Shown here piece after piece: positions 20,117 to 28,140 of a DNA stretch of 64,000 bases. Under the pieces are notes generated by a model, which saw only the letters and a list, made by a program, of their open reading frames with translations, was not told where the DNA came from and searched no databases. Position 1 is the first letter of the stretch. Every line of letters starts with the position of its first letter. Source of the stretch: CAZJQD01 sp964548165 [NCBI: uncultured bacterium] (lineage in GTDB: Bacteria > UBA8481); contig CAZJQD010000004.1 of the NCBI GenBank assembly GCA_964548165.1, positions 25,524 through 89,523 on the forward strand. Reading direction: 5' to 3'. The position numbers and the translations under genes were made by a program.

Positions 20117-20578
20117 ATGACAGAGACCACAGCCAGGCGCCGCATTCGCGTGAAGGGCGGCACCGAGGTCGAGATCAGCGAGGAGCACATCCTCGACCTG
20201 CCCGAGGGCCTGATGGGCTTTCCCGACTTCCATGCGTTCGCCCTCCTGCCGCACGGCGAGGAGTCGCCATTCCTGTGGCTGCAGTCGATGGACGAGCCCG
20301 AGCTCGCGTTCATCACGATGGACCCGCGGGTGTTCCTGGAGGGATACAAGCCGGAGCTGACGGCGTCGGACCTGGCGCCGATCGGGCTCGAGAGCGTCGA
20401 GGGTTCCATCGTCCTCGCCATCGTGGTCATTCCCGAGGATCCCAAGCAGATGACGGCCAATCTCCAGGGACCGCTCGTCATCAACCCGGCGACGCGCAAG
20501 GCGCTCCAGGCCATCTCCCGCTCGTCCCAGCACCGTGTACGGCACTTCATCCTGGGGGAGCCCGGGGCGGCCGGCTGA
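20117..20578 (+). CDS. fliW: Flagellar assembly factor FliW
   Basis: FliW binds free flagellin or, when flagellin is exported, CsrA, and so frees flagellin mRNA from repression. The 153 residues include the family features [39 protein letters not shown] and a C-terminal [15 protein letters not shown]. Its stop overlaps the csrA ATG, the arrangement seen in Bacillus and Campylobacter-type systems. Together with csrA and the hairpins before each flagellin gene it forms a complete predicted homeostatic circuit. Confidence 0.96.
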   Translation: MTETTARRRIRVKGGTEVEISEEHILDLPEGLMGFPDFHAFALLPHGEESPFLWLQSMDEPELAFITMDPRVFLEGYKPELTASDLAPIGLESVEGSIVLAIVVIPEDPKQMTANLQGPLVINPATRKALQAISRSSQHRVRHFILGEPGAAG

Positions 20579-20880
20579 TGCTCGTCCTTGCCCGTCACCT
20601 CAACGAGTCCATCATGATCGGGGACAACATCGAGATCGTCGTGGTGGCGGTCTCCAACGACCAGGTCAAGCTCGGGATCCGCGCTCCGCGATCGGTGGCG
20701 GTGCATCGCAAGGAAGTGTTCGAGGAGATCCAGCGCGAGATGAAGCTGGCCGCGACCGCCCAGGGCGACGCGGCGCGCGGCGCGGAGCTCCTGAAGAAGG
20801 CCTTCCCGCGCCCCGGGGGAGGTTCTTCATCCGGCGGCGCGACGCCGGGCGGCACAGCAGCGCCCAGCGGGAAGAAGTAG
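20578..20880 (+). CDS. csrA: Carbon storage regulator CsrA with extended tail
   Basis: CsrA is a dimeric RNA-binding repressor that recognises GGA in hairpin loops. The first 60 residues are canonical: [20 protein letters not shown], then [20 protein letters not shown], including the conserved R and the L4 residue. A tail of about 40 residues rich in Gly, Ala and Ser, ending in APSGKK, makes the protein 100 residues rather than about 61-75. Translation is coupled to fliW through TGATG. The nearest likely targets are the flagellin leaders just downstream. Confidence 0.96.
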   Translation: MLVLARHLNESIMIGDNIEIVVVAVSNDQVKLGIRAPRSVAVHRKEVFEEIQREMKLAATAQGDAARGAELLKKAFPRPGGGSSSGGATPGGTAAPSGKK

Positions 20881-21252
20881 AGCTGGTTTCATAAGATCGA
20901 CCGGAGGCCCTTTCCGGACGGTTCTGGGCCGGAAGGCGGCCTCAGGAAACCCCTTCTCGCCTCCCGGGGCCGTTCCCGCCCTCGCGTCCTGTCCCACAAT
21001 CCACAGCTCGAAACTTGAGCGGTTAAACTTTTCCGAAGTCACATTAAGTCTTGTGGGAATCGCCGCGTTCGGCCGAGAGATCATGTAGGCGCGACACGAG
21101 GTTGCGCGGCGGTTTCGACCGCAACAGGGTCCCCCAGGCGAGGGACGGACAAGGAGGTTTCAAGCGGGACGATCCCGCCGGTCTCATAGCATTCCTTCAT
21201 ACGTTCACCTTTCCGCAATAGTCGAGGGCCGAGGGTTTCCAGAATCGATCAA
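20881..21252 (+). other. Intergenic region before flagellin 1
   Basis: No coding sequence is visible. The region holds a hairpin GCGGGA-CGA-TCCCGC at 21164-21178, an ACAAGGA motif at 21149-21155 and the conserved box CGAGGGCCGAGGGTTTCC at 21223-21240 that recurs before flagellins 2 and 3. I could not find a convincing sigma28 or sigma70 promoter. No terminator follows csrA, so read-through from fliW-csrA is possible. Confidence 0.5.
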
Positions 21253-21293
21253 TCCTGGACAAGGATGTCCGGGAAATGGTTCAAGGAGGAACC
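21253..21293 (+). promoter_or_regulatory. Predicted CsrA-binding hairpins in flagellin 1 leader
   Basis: The upstream hairpin at 21253-21274 has nine pairs, one of them G-U, with loop AGGA; its top GACAAGGATGTC matches the CsrA consensus ACARGGAUGU exactly. The second hairpin, GGTTC-AAGGAG-GAACC at 21278-21293, presents the Shine-Dalgarno sequence itself in the loop, three bases before the ATG. The pair resembles the BS2/BS1 sites known from Bacillus subtilis hag. Confidence 0.75.
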
Positions 21294-21296
21294 CCC

Positions 21297-22217
21297 ATGG
21301 CTGGTTTTCGAGTAAATACCAATGTTCCGGCGATCTTTTCCCAGCGTCAGCTCGGCATCACCAACGCGATGCTGCAGCGCAACCTGGAGAAGATGTCGTC
21401 CGGCTTCCGGATCAACCACGCGGCCGATGACGCCGCCGGACTCGCGGTGTCGGAACGTTTCCGCACGCAGATCAACGGCCTCAAGCAGGCCGAGAGAAAC
21501 ATCCAGGACGGCATTTCGCTGATTCAGACGGCGGAAGGCGGCGTGGAAACGATCAGCGATATGCTGCAGCGCATCCGCACGCTCGCGGTTCAATCATCCA
21601 ACGACACCCTGACGACTTTCGATCGCGCCACGATCCAGCTGGAAGTTAATCAGCTGGTCAAAGAGATCGACCGGCAGGCCTCCACGGTCAACTTCAACAC
21701 CAAGGTGCTCCTCAAGGGCGCCTTCTCGACCTCCGGGGGCACGTCGCTCGTCCTCCAGGTCGGCGCGAACAAGAACCAGAGCATCGCGCTCAATATCTTC
21801 ACGATGACGGCCGCGGGCCTGGGGATTACCGGGCTCTCTGTGACCGGTTCCTCCTCGTCCACGATCTCGCTTGTCAGCTCGATCGCGGTCAACGCGTCCG
21901 GGACCGGCGCCTACTCGGAAGGCATGGTAACAAGGCGTGGCGCTGAATCGGCCATTGCGCTCCTGTCCCAGGCCATTACCCGCATCAACGGCATGCGCGC
22001 CGAGTTCGGCGCGATCCAGAACCGCCTTGAGCGCACGCTCAACTTCGTGAACATCTCCCGCGAGAACCAGTCCGCGGCCGAATCCCGGATCCGCGACCTC
22101 GACTTCGCGGACGAGATCGTCAACTTCACGAAGAACCAGATTCTCCAGCAAGCGGGAACCTCGGCGCTGGCCCAGGCCAACGTCGCCCCGCAGTCGGTGC
22201 TGCAGCTCCTGCAGTAA
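21297..22217 (+). CDS. fliC: Flagellin (1 of 4)
   Basis: A 306-residue flagellin with the conserved D0/D1 N-terminus (MAGFRVNTNVPAIFSQRQL ... EKMSSGFRINHAADDAAGLA) and C-terminus (AESRIRDLDFADEIVNFTKN, then QILQQAGTSALAQANVAPQS). The central region is short, so the filament surface domain is small. The ATG at 21297 sits after a strong AAGGAGG that lies in a hairpin loop. An earlier in-frame start at 21276 is rejected because all four flagellins begin M(A/S)GFR. It differs from flagellins 2 and 3 (for example QLVKEIDRQASTVNFNTKVL) and is followed by its own terminator. Confidence 0.97.
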   Translation: MAGFRVNTNVPAIFSQRQLGITNAMLQRNLEKMSSGFRINHAADDAAGLAVSERFRTQINGLKQAERNIQDGISLIQTAEGGVETISDMLQRIRTLAVQSSNDTLTTFDRATIQLEVNQLVKEIDRQASTVNFNTKVLLKGAFSTSGGTSLVLQVGANKNQSIALNIFTMTAAGLGITGLSVTGSSSSTISLVSSIAVNASGTGAYSEGMVTRRGAESAIALLSQAITRINGMRAEFGAIQNRLERTLNFVNISRENQSAAESRIRDLDFADEIVNFTKNQILQQAGTSALAQANVAPQSVLQLLQ

Positions 22218-22270
22218 TCGCTCGAACCGGCCGCGGCGGTCACGACCGACCGCTCGCGGCCCCGGACGGA

Positions 22271-22300
22271 CGCCCCCCGCCACAAGCGGGGGGCGTTTTT
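22271..22300 (+). terminator. Rho-independent terminator after flagellin 1
   Basis: A perfect 10-bp stem CGCCCCCCGC/GCGGGGGGCG with loop CACAA is followed by TTTTT at 22296-22300. Confidence 0.92.
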
Positions 22301-22426
22301 AATTTCTTCCTCAATTTCTGATCAATCTTCCCGCCCGAATTTTCCCTCCCCATGAATTTCGCCACTTGTCCACAGCTGGAAAAACATGCCTTCCCGCAAA
22401 AATGAAAATAGTTGGCAAATAGATCT

Positions 22427-22453
22427 CAAGGTTTCCCCCCCTCTCACCGATAC
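22427..22453 (+). promoter_or_regulatory. Putative sigma28 promoter for flagellin 2
   Basis: CAAGGTTT at 22427-22434 (six of eight to TAAAGTTT), exactly 11 bases, then ACCGATAC at 22446-22453 (six of eight to GCCGATAA). The start of transcription would be near 22460, giving a leader of about 205 bases that contains the predicted CsrA sites. The 447-bp gap between flagellins 1 and 2 holds no gene. Confidence 0.6.
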
Positions 22454-22624
22454 CTTGATCAGGCGAACTCCGACCCGAAACCGGCGGAGAACACCGAGCA
22501 GCGGCCGATGCGTTCATGATGAAGGCCGGATCTCGGGAAAGGAGCAGCACCAGACGCGGCGGCCGGGCGGCACACCCGGCGGACGCGACCGTGAATCGGA
22601 GGGCTGAGGGTACTCGGAATTTTA

Positions 22625-22661
22625 GCCGGACAGGATGTCCGGCATGAGTTCACGGAGGAAC
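22625..22661 (+). promoter_or_regulatory. Predicted CsrA-binding hairpins in flagellin 2 leader
   Basis: GCCGGACA-GGA-TGTCCGGC at 22625-22643 is a perfect 8-bp stem topped by GGA. GTTC-ACGGAG-GAAC at 22648-22661 places the Shine-Dalgarno (ACGGA, fitting ANGGA) in the loop, three bases before the ATG at 22665. Confidence 0.75.
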
Positions 22662-22664
22662 CCC

Positions 22665-23585
22665 ATGGCTGGCTTCAGAGTTAACACCAACGTATCGGCC
22701 CTATTTTCCCAGCGCACGCTGGGATCGACCAACACTTCCCTCAGCCGCAACCTGGAGAAGCTCTCTTCAGGCCTGCGCATCAACCGTTCCGCGGACGACG
22801 CCGCGGGTCTGGCGATCTCGGAGCGCTTCCGCACCCAGGTCAACGGCCTCGGGCAGGCGGCCAAGAATATCCAGGACGGCATCTCGCTGGCCCAGACCGC
22901 CGAGGGCGGCATCGAATCCATCAGCGACCAGCTCCAGCGCCTCCGGACGCTCGCCGTCCAGGCATCCAATGACACGTTAACCACCACGGACCGCGCTCTC
23001 ATCCAGCTCGAGTTCAACCAGATCATCCGCGAAGTGGATCGTCAGGCATCGACCGTCACGTTCAACAACAAGGTGCTGCTACGCGGCGCCTTCTCCTCGG
23101 TCGGGGGATCCTCTCTCGTTTTCCAGGTCGGCGCCAACCGCAACGAGCGCATCACTCTCGCCATCATGACCATGACGGCCCGCGGTCTTGGCATCTCGGG
23201 AATGTCCGTCCGTGGCACGCAGACCGCCACGGTCTCGATGGTCTCCAGCATCGTCACGAATGCGACCGGCAACGGCGCCTTCACCGAGGGCGTCGTTTCC
23301 CGGCGCGGCGCGGAATCGGCCATCGCGCTTCTCTCGGCCGCCATCACCAAGGTCAACGGCATGAGAGCCGAGCTCGGCGCGTTCCAGAATCGCCTGGAGC
23401 GCACCTACAACTTCGTCCAGATCTCGAAGGAGAACCAGGCCGCGAGCGAATCCCGCATCCGCGACCTCGACTTCGCGGACGAGATCGTCAACTTCACGAA
23501 GAACCAGATTCTCCAGCAGTCGGGCACCTCGGCACTGGCGCAGGCGAACGTCTCGCCCCAGTCCGTGCTCCAGCTGCTCAGGTAA
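22665..23585 (+). CDS. fliC: Flagellin (2 of 4)
   Basis: A 306-residue flagellin, MAGFRVNTNVSALFSQRTL at the start and ANVSPQSVLQLLR at the end. It is nearly identical to flagellin 3 from about residue 30 to the end; only scattered substitutions are seen (for example AIMTMTARGLGISG versus TIMTMTARGLGIAG). An in-frame start at 22635 is possible but the conserved N-terminus and the hairpin-located ribosome site favour 22665. It has its own sigma28-like promoter. The downstream hairpin lacks a T-run, so some transcripts may continue into flagellin 3. Confidence 0.97.
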   Translation: MAGFRVNTNVSALFSQRTLGSTNTSLSRNLEKLSSGLRINRSADDAAGLAISERFRTQVNGLGQAAKNIQDGISLAQTAEGGIESISDQLQRLRTLAVQASNDTLTTTDRALIQLEFNQIIREVDRQASTVTFNNKVLLRGAFSSVGGSSLVFQVGANRNERITLAIMTMTARGLGISGMSVRGTQTATVSMVSSIVTNATGNGAFTEGVVSRRGAESAIALLSAAITKVNGMRAELGAFQNRLERTYNFVQISKENQAASESRIRDLDFADEIVNFTKNQILQQSGTSALAQANVSPQSVLQLLR

Positions 23586-23614
23586 CATTCGCACACGCGG
23601 TAAGCCATGGGGTA

Positions 23615-23644
23615 GCCGCCGCGGCCCGGAGAGGCCGCGGCGGC
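23615..23644 (+). terminator. Strong hairpin after flagellin 2, no T-run
   Basis: A perfect 12-bp stem GCCGCCGCGGCC/GGCCGCGGCGGC with loop CGGAGA lies 30 bases after the stop. It is not followed by thymines, so it may stabilise or process the message rather than terminate it. The rest of the 312-bp gap has a second hairpin GCGGGG-CGGCACA-CCCCGC at 23679-23697 and the conserved leader box at 23829-23846. No gene is seen. Confidence 0.45.
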
Positions 23645-23853
23645 GGGGAAACGGCCCACCATGGCGACCGGACTTCACGCGGGGCGGCACACCCCGCCGG
23701 GGTCCCGATCGGCGACGGATTATTTCCTGATGAAACCCGCGCCGGGAAGAGGAGGAAGGACCAGGTAGCAACGCAGTCGGCGGCCAGGCGAGGCCGGCGG
23801 CGGCGGGCATGACTCCGTCAATGTATCGCGAGGGACGAGGGTTTCCGACTGAT

Positions 23854-23893
23854 GAACACCCAAGGATGGGCGTTCAAGAGTTCAAGGAGGAAC
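23854..23893 (+). promoter_or_regulatory. Predicted CsrA-binding hairpins in flagellin 3 leader
   Basis: The upstream hairpin pairs GAAC/GTTC and CCCA/TGGG around one mismatch, with loop AGGA (23854-23875). The stem bases differ from those of flagellins 1 and 2 but pairing is kept. GTTC-AAGGAG-GAAC at 23880-23893 holds the Shine-Dalgarno in its loop before ATG 23898. Confidence 0.75.
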
Positions 23894-23897
23894 CCTT

Positions 23898-24818
23898 ATG
23901 TCAGGCTTCAGAGTTAATACAAATGTTCCGGCACTTTTCGCTCAACGGCAGCTTGGTGTCACCAACACCGGCCTTTCCCGGAACCTGGAGAAGCTTTCTT
24001 CAGGATTGAGGATCAACAAGTCCGCGGACGACGCGGCCGGGTTGGCCATCTCGGAGCGGTTCCGCACCCAGGTCAACGGCCTGGGGCAGGCCGCAAAAAA
24101 CATACAGGACGGCATCTCGCTCGTGCAGACAGCCGAAGGCGGGATCGAGTCCATCAGCGACCAGCTTCAAAGACTCCGGACGCTTGCCGTCCAGGCGTCC
24201 AATGACACGCTGACCACCACGGACCGGGCGCTCATCCAGCTCGAGTTCAACCAGATCATCCGCGAAGTGGATCGGCAGGCATCGACCGTCACGTTCAACA
24301 ACAAGGTTCTGCTGCGCGGAGCGTTTTCATCCGTCGGCGGCTCCTCTCTCGTTTTCCAGGTCGGCGCCAACCGCAACGAACGCATCACCCTCACCATCAT
24401 GACGATGACAGCCCGCGGGCTCGGCATCGCCGGCATGTCCGTCCGTGGCACGCAGACCGCCACGGTCTCGATGGTTTCCAGCATCGTCACCAACGCCACG
24501 GGCAACGGCGCCTTCACCGAGGGCGTTGTCTCGCGCCGCGGTGCGGAGTCGGCCATCGCCCTGCTTTCCAACGCCATTACCAGGGTGAACGGAATGCGGG
24601 CAGAGCTCGGCGCATTCCAGAACCGCCTCGAGCGTACATACAGCTTCGTGCAGATCTCCAAGGAGAACCAGGCCGCGAGCGAATCCCGCATCCGCGATCT
24701 CGATTTTGCCGAAGAGATCGTCAACTTCACGAAGAACCAGATCCTGCAACAGACCGGGACGTCCGCCTTGGCCCAGGCCAATGTGGCTCCGCAGTCGGTG
24801 CTTCAGCTTCTCCAGTAA
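23898..24818 (+). CDS. fliC: Flagellin (3 of 4)
   Basis: A 306-residue flagellin starting MSGFRVNTNVPALFAQRQL. It is a close tandem copy of flagellin 2 in protein and DNA, with identical blocks such as LIQLEFNQIIREVDRQASTV. The first 30 residues are instead closer to flagellin 1 (PA.FxQRQLG.TN), suggesting recombination or gene conversion among copies. Terminal D0/D1 helices are complete (FAEEIVNFTKNQILQQTGTS). It ends just before a strong bidirectional terminator shared with the convergent glycosyltransferase gene. Confidence 0.97.
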   Translation: MSGFRVNTNVPALFAQRQLGVTNTGLSRNLEKLSSGLRINKSADDAAGLAISERFRTQVNGLGQAAKNIQDGISLVQTAEGGIESISDQLQRLRTLAVQASNDTLTTTDRALIQLEFNQIIREVDRQASTVTFNNKVLLRGAFSSVGGSSLVFQVGANRNERITLTIMTMTARGLGIAGMSVRGTQTATVSMVSSIVTNATGNGAFTEGVVSRRGAESAIALLSNAITRVNGMRAELGAFQNRLERTYSFVQISKENQAASESRIRDLDFAEEIVNFTKNQILQQTGTSALAQANVAPQSVLQLLQ

Positions 24819-24856
24819 TCACCGACCCGGGCCGAGCTGGCGGCCGGCTTACCGTA

Positions 24857-24892
24857 AGCGCCCCCCCGAGGTTCGGGGGGGCGCTATTTTTT
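24857..24892. terminator. Bidirectional terminator between flagellin 3 and glycosyltransferase
   Basis: A perfect 13-bp stem AGCGCCCCCCCGA/TCGGGGGGGCGCT with loop GGT is followed on the plus strand by ATTTTTT. The right arm reaches the stop codon of the minus-strand gene (24884-24886), so it may serve both directions. Confidence 0.88.
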
Positions 24893-26290
24893 AATGGCCT
24901 CCAGCGCGCCGATCGTGGCCTTGATCCATGCGGCGATGACGCGCTCCGGGTCGCGTCCGGGAAAGGTCGTGGGGAAGAGGATGAAGCTCTCCTGGTAGCG
25001 ACTCGCGGCCACGGAGGATTCCAGGCACCTGGCCATGGCGAGTGCGGCCGTGAGATGGGCGGAGAGGTTATCGCACAGGGCGGGGAAGTGTCCGGAGGGA
25101 CGGAGCGCCAGCGCGGGAAGTTCGGGTCGCTCCTTCTTCACGACCGCGGCGAACCCGCAGGCTCGCGCCCAGGCCAGGAGCATGTTGGTCCCGGTCGCCG
25201 GTTCATCAGGGAGCGGGCGGTGCGGCAGGGGATGGAGGCCCGGGCCTTGCCAGACCCGTAGCGCATCGGGGAGGACGCCGGGGTCGACGGGGGACTCTTC
25301 GAGGAGAGCGCGGGCGACGGCGCCGACCGTCGCGGCGTCGATGTGATCGATCGTGCGATCCTCGACCGGGTTCCAGGTTGCGCCGGTGGCGGGCGCGAGA
25401 GAGACGGCGCGTTCGCCCCTCGCGAAGACGCGAGTACTCCCCAGCAGGGCCAGGGTGGGTCGGTTCGCGGCCGCGGCCGCATGCAGGGGCCAGGAGTCAA
25501 CCGTGACCACGAGTCGAGCCTCTTGCACGGCCTCCAGGGAGTCCGCCAGGCGGCCTACGCGCAGGGTGGAACGGCGCCCCTTCTGACCGGTGGCGATCGC
25601 GGCAAGGCGGTCACGATCCGCCGGTGCGCCGAGGATTTCCACCGGTCCCAGGTCGGCGAGGGCATCCGCGATCCCGCTCGCCTGCCCCGGGGACAGCTCC
25701 TTGGACGGCCATCCGGCGAAGGGGCAGAGGAGAATGGGGCCCGCGTCGCCTGTGAACGCCGGCGCGAAAGGCGCGTCCTCGGGGAGAGCGGTGGTCGGCA
25801 GACTTGCGAGCAGGCTGAAGCGCGCGGGTGCCGGCAGCTCCGGGGAGACGCCGTGATGGATGCTCCCCAGGAGGAAGTCGGACCAGGGGTCCGAGGCGAT
25901 CGCTTCGGGCAAGAGTGGGGGAACGCCGAGCGCGGGGCCCCATCGCCGGGGGGGGGCGCCGGATCCCCTGGCGGCCCCGGCCATCAGCGCGGCCGCGCGG
26001 GTGAGATGCACCTGGATGACGCGATCGAAGGGGCCCGCGCCCGAAATTTTCGCCAGGAACTCCTGTGCCATGCCGCGCAGGACCTCCGTTGGCGCCCCGA
26101 AGGAGGCCCTGCGTCGCGCCAGCGGCGCAGGCGGGTGGATCAGCTCGCATCCGAGATCCGCGATGGCGGGCGCGGCAAGCTCATTGACGATCCAGGAGAC
26201 CGGCCCCTCTGCAGAGAGCCGCGCGGCCACGCCGCGTCCGGCGATGACATCTCCGATGGCGCTGGGGAGGATGAAGAGGGTTCGCGTCAT
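24884..26290 (-). CDS. GT9-type (heptosyltransferase-like) glycosyltransferase
   Basis: A 468-residue protein with the layout of ADP-heptose:LPS heptosyltransferases (GT9, GT-B fold): an N-terminal nucleotide-binding-like start TRTLFILPSAIGDVIAGRGV, then ILLCPFAGWPSKELSPGQ and the sugar-nucleotide site VVTVDSWPLHAAAAANRPTL. The usual GxSD[S/T]GxxHLAAA appears as VDSWPLHAAAA. The ATG at 26290 overlaps the TGA of the upstream gene, so the two are a coupled pair. Location inside the flagellin cluster suggests a role in flagellin glycosylation rather than LPS core synthesis; that is an inference. The last 130 residues beyond the GT9 core are unassigned. Confidence 0.8.
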   Translation of the reverse strand: MTRTLFILPSAIGDVIAGRGVAARLSAEGPVSWIVNELAAPAIADLGCELIHPPAPLARRRASFGAPTEVLRGMAQEFLAKISGAGPFDRVIQVHLTRAAALMAGAARGSGAPPRRWGPALGVPPLLPEAIASDPWSDFLLGSIHHGVSPELPAPARFSLLASLPTTALPEDAPFAPAFTGDAGPILLCPFAGWPSKELSPGQASGIADALADLGPVEILGAPADRDRLAAIATGQKGRRSTLRVGRLADSLEAVQEARLVVTVDSWPLHAAAAANRPTLALLGSTRVFARGERAVSLAPATGATWNPVEDRTIDHIDAATVGAVARALLEESPVDPGVLPDALRVWQGPGLHPLPHRPLPDEPATGTNMLLAWARACGFAAVVKKERPELPALALRPSGHFPALCDNLSAHLTAALAMARCLESSVAASRYQESFILFPTTFPGRDPERVIAAWIKATIGALEAIKK

Positions 26291-27876
26291 CGCGCGGTTG
26301 ACTCCAGCCATTCCCGGACGAGGGCCAGCGCGGGGTCGCGCGGGGGCCCGATCCGCGGTTCCTCCTCCAGGAAGTGCCTGAGGGGATCCAGGTCCTCGAC
26401 GCCATGGCCCGGGTAGAACGTCCTGAGGCCATGCGCGCGAACGACGGCGGCCGAGGCGAGCCGGGACGCGGAGTCGCCGGAGAAGGCGTGTTCCAGGTGC
26501 CGTGACGCCGCCGCGATGGCCTCGGCGGTGAGCGCGACCGTGCAGGCGGTTTCGGGACAGGGGATCCGGCAGCCGCCGAAGGCGCAGGGCATGTCGGCCT
26601 GAGCGACGAGCGTCTTCGGGCCGATGGGCGCATTGAGGATGGGCGAGGTGAAGCCGAAGAGGGCGAGCGTAGGAATTCCCAGCGCGGCGGCCAGGTGCGT
26701 GGGGCCGCTGTCATGCCCGATGTAGAGCTCGGCGCCGGCGAGGAGTGCGGCCAGTTCCGTCCACGTGGTCCGTCCACAGTAGTTGTCCGCGTCGGCAATG
26801 CCCGCGGCGGCGGCGATGCCGGCTTCCTCCCTTCCCCCGACGGCCAGCCATCGTCCTCCCAGCAGGCTCAGCGCTCCGGCGAGTTCCTCGGGTCGCGATC
26901 GTTTCGGTGCCCAGACATCGGCTCCGCTCCCGGCGCCGAACTGCACGACGCGAGCGCCCGGATGAGTAGCCGTTGGCGCGCGGAGAAGGGGAGGTGTCCA
27001 ATCGGGCGTGATACCCAGTAGAACCTCGTAGAAGTGCCAACGGTTCATGCGGTTACGGAGCGATACCAGTTCACCCGCGCGCGCGGGATTGCGCTCGTCC
27101 ACGAGGACGGGCTCGCTACTCCCCTCGTCGTCCTGGAACCCGACGGCGAAGAGCGGATCGAGCTGGCGCAGGAACGCGGCGGGGCGGGCCTCGCATCCGA
27201 AGTTGGCGGCCAGGAGGGGGCGCGCGATCCCCGCGGGCAGAGTCTGCGTGTCCCGGGAAACTTCCACGATATGGTCGATGCCGGCGGCCATCCCGGCGAG
27301 TTCGCCGTAAGGCTCCTCGACGACGAACGTGATCTCCACCGAGGCCAGTGTTCGTCGCCAGGCCTGGATGGCGGCGAATGTCCTGAGGATATCGCCGGCG
27401 GTCTTGAGATGAATGAAGGTGGCGCGTGGCCGTCCGGAAAGTTGGATCACCAGGTCACGGAGTCGAGCCTCGATTCCGGGAAGGGCCTGGAGGATGGGAT
27501 CAAGAACGACTGTTTCGCCCCGGCCCACCGCCGCGAAGATCTCGAGCTCGAGCTCACGGAGCGTTTCAGATTCCTTCACGCGCGGAAGCACTTGAGCATC
27601 TTGGGGCCGTGACAGGTGGGCTTGGCAGAATTCCCGCTGGCCGGGTAGGGCCAGCACACGGGCAAGGCGGGATCCGAGGGCGAGCGCGAGATATCCGAAT
27701 CCCAGGCCGACGACGGTGACGGTGGTTGCTTCAAGAGAGAGGGCGCGCCGGGCGGCATCCCGGCGGGGATCATAGGCGCTCAATAGCGACTTCCCGTCGA
27801 TAACTGCCGTGAAATCACCGCTTCGGGCCTTGGTTACCTGGAGGCGATCCCATACCGAGGCGGAGAACTCGTTCAC
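26287..27876 (-). CDS. Maf-like N-terminal region fused to GT9 glycosyltransferase domain
   Basis: A 529-residue protein. The N-terminal 160 residues (DGKSLLSAYDPRRDAARRAL, then VTVVGLGFGYLALALGSRL) resemble the start of Maf/DUF115 motility accessory factors, which glycosylate flagellin. From about residue 178 a GT9-like domain follows: FIHLKTAGDILRTFAAIQAW, VVQFGAGSGADVWAPKRSRP and the donor site YIGHDSGPTHLAAALGIPTL. A Cys-rich loop (CAFGGCRIPCPETAC) near the end is of the kind seen in heptosyltransferase-like proteins. Divergent from flaG and upstream of a second GT9 gene. The sugar donor is unknown. Confidence 0.75.
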   Translation of the reverse strand: MNEFSASVWDRLQVTKARSGDFTAVIDGKSLLSAYDPRRDAARRALSLEATTVTVVGLGFGYLALALGSRLARVLALPGQREFCQAHLSRPQDAQVLPRVKESETLRELELEIFAAVGRGETVVLDPILQALPGIEARLRDLVIQLSGRPRATFIHLKTAGDILRTFAAIQAWRRTLASVEITFVVEEPYGELAGMAAGIDHIVEVSRDTQTLPAGIARPLLAANFGCEARPAAFLRQLDPLFAVGFQDDEGSSEPVLVDERNPARAGELVSLRNRMNRWHFYEVLLGITPDWTPPLLRAPTATHPGARVVQFGAGSGADVWAPKRSRPEELAGALSLLGGRWLAVGGREEAGIAAAAGIADADNYCGRTTWTELAALLAGAELYIGHDSGPTHLAAALGIPTLALFGFTSPILNAPIGPKTLVAQADMPCAFGGCRIPCPETACTVALTAEAIAAASRHLEHAFSGDSASRLASAAVVRAHGLRTFYPGHGVEDLDPLRHFLEEEPRIGPPRDPALALVREWLESTAR

Positions 27877-27915
27877 AGGGATGAGGATGGCCGAAAAGAA
27901 ATTTGAAAAAAAGGC

Positions 27916-27943
27916 TAAAGTTCGGCCCCGGCTCTACCGAGAC
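27916..27943 (+). promoter_or_regulatory. Putative sigma28 promoter for flaG
   Basis: TAAAGTTC at 27916-27923 (seven of eight to consensus), 12 bases, then ACCGAGAC at 27936-27943, seven of eight identical to the -10 proposed for flagellin 2. It points to flaG about 200 bases away, across an A-rich divergent intergenic region. Confidence 0.45.
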
Positions 27944-28140
27944 AAGATAGTGCGATCGTCTGCGCCCGGACGGAACCGGGTGCGATTGCGCGATAACGGA
28001 CGCTGCCACAAGGAGGTGGAGGCCCCGGGACATCACTTTGGCCTGGCGCTATCACCCTCCCCCGCATCGTTCTGAACCGCGCATCGTGCCGCCGCCTGGC
28101 GCCGCCGTCGCTATCTTGACGCGAGAGGAGGTGAGAGATC

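Noticed and set aside
21045-21079. Possible sigma28 promoter before flagellin 1 (TAAG ... GCCGAGAG)
   Set aside because: The spacing between the two boxes is 23 bases instead of about 15 and the -10 box is imperfect.
21085-21106. Possible sigma54 promoter before flagellin 1 (GGCGC ... TTGC)
   Set aside because: The GG and GC elements are 16 rather than 12 bases apart, and no activator site is evident.
25343-26416. A 357-codon plus-strand frame across the glycosyltransferase pair
   Set aside because: It crosses the junction of two coupled minus-strand genes and has a Gly/Arg-rich shadow composition.
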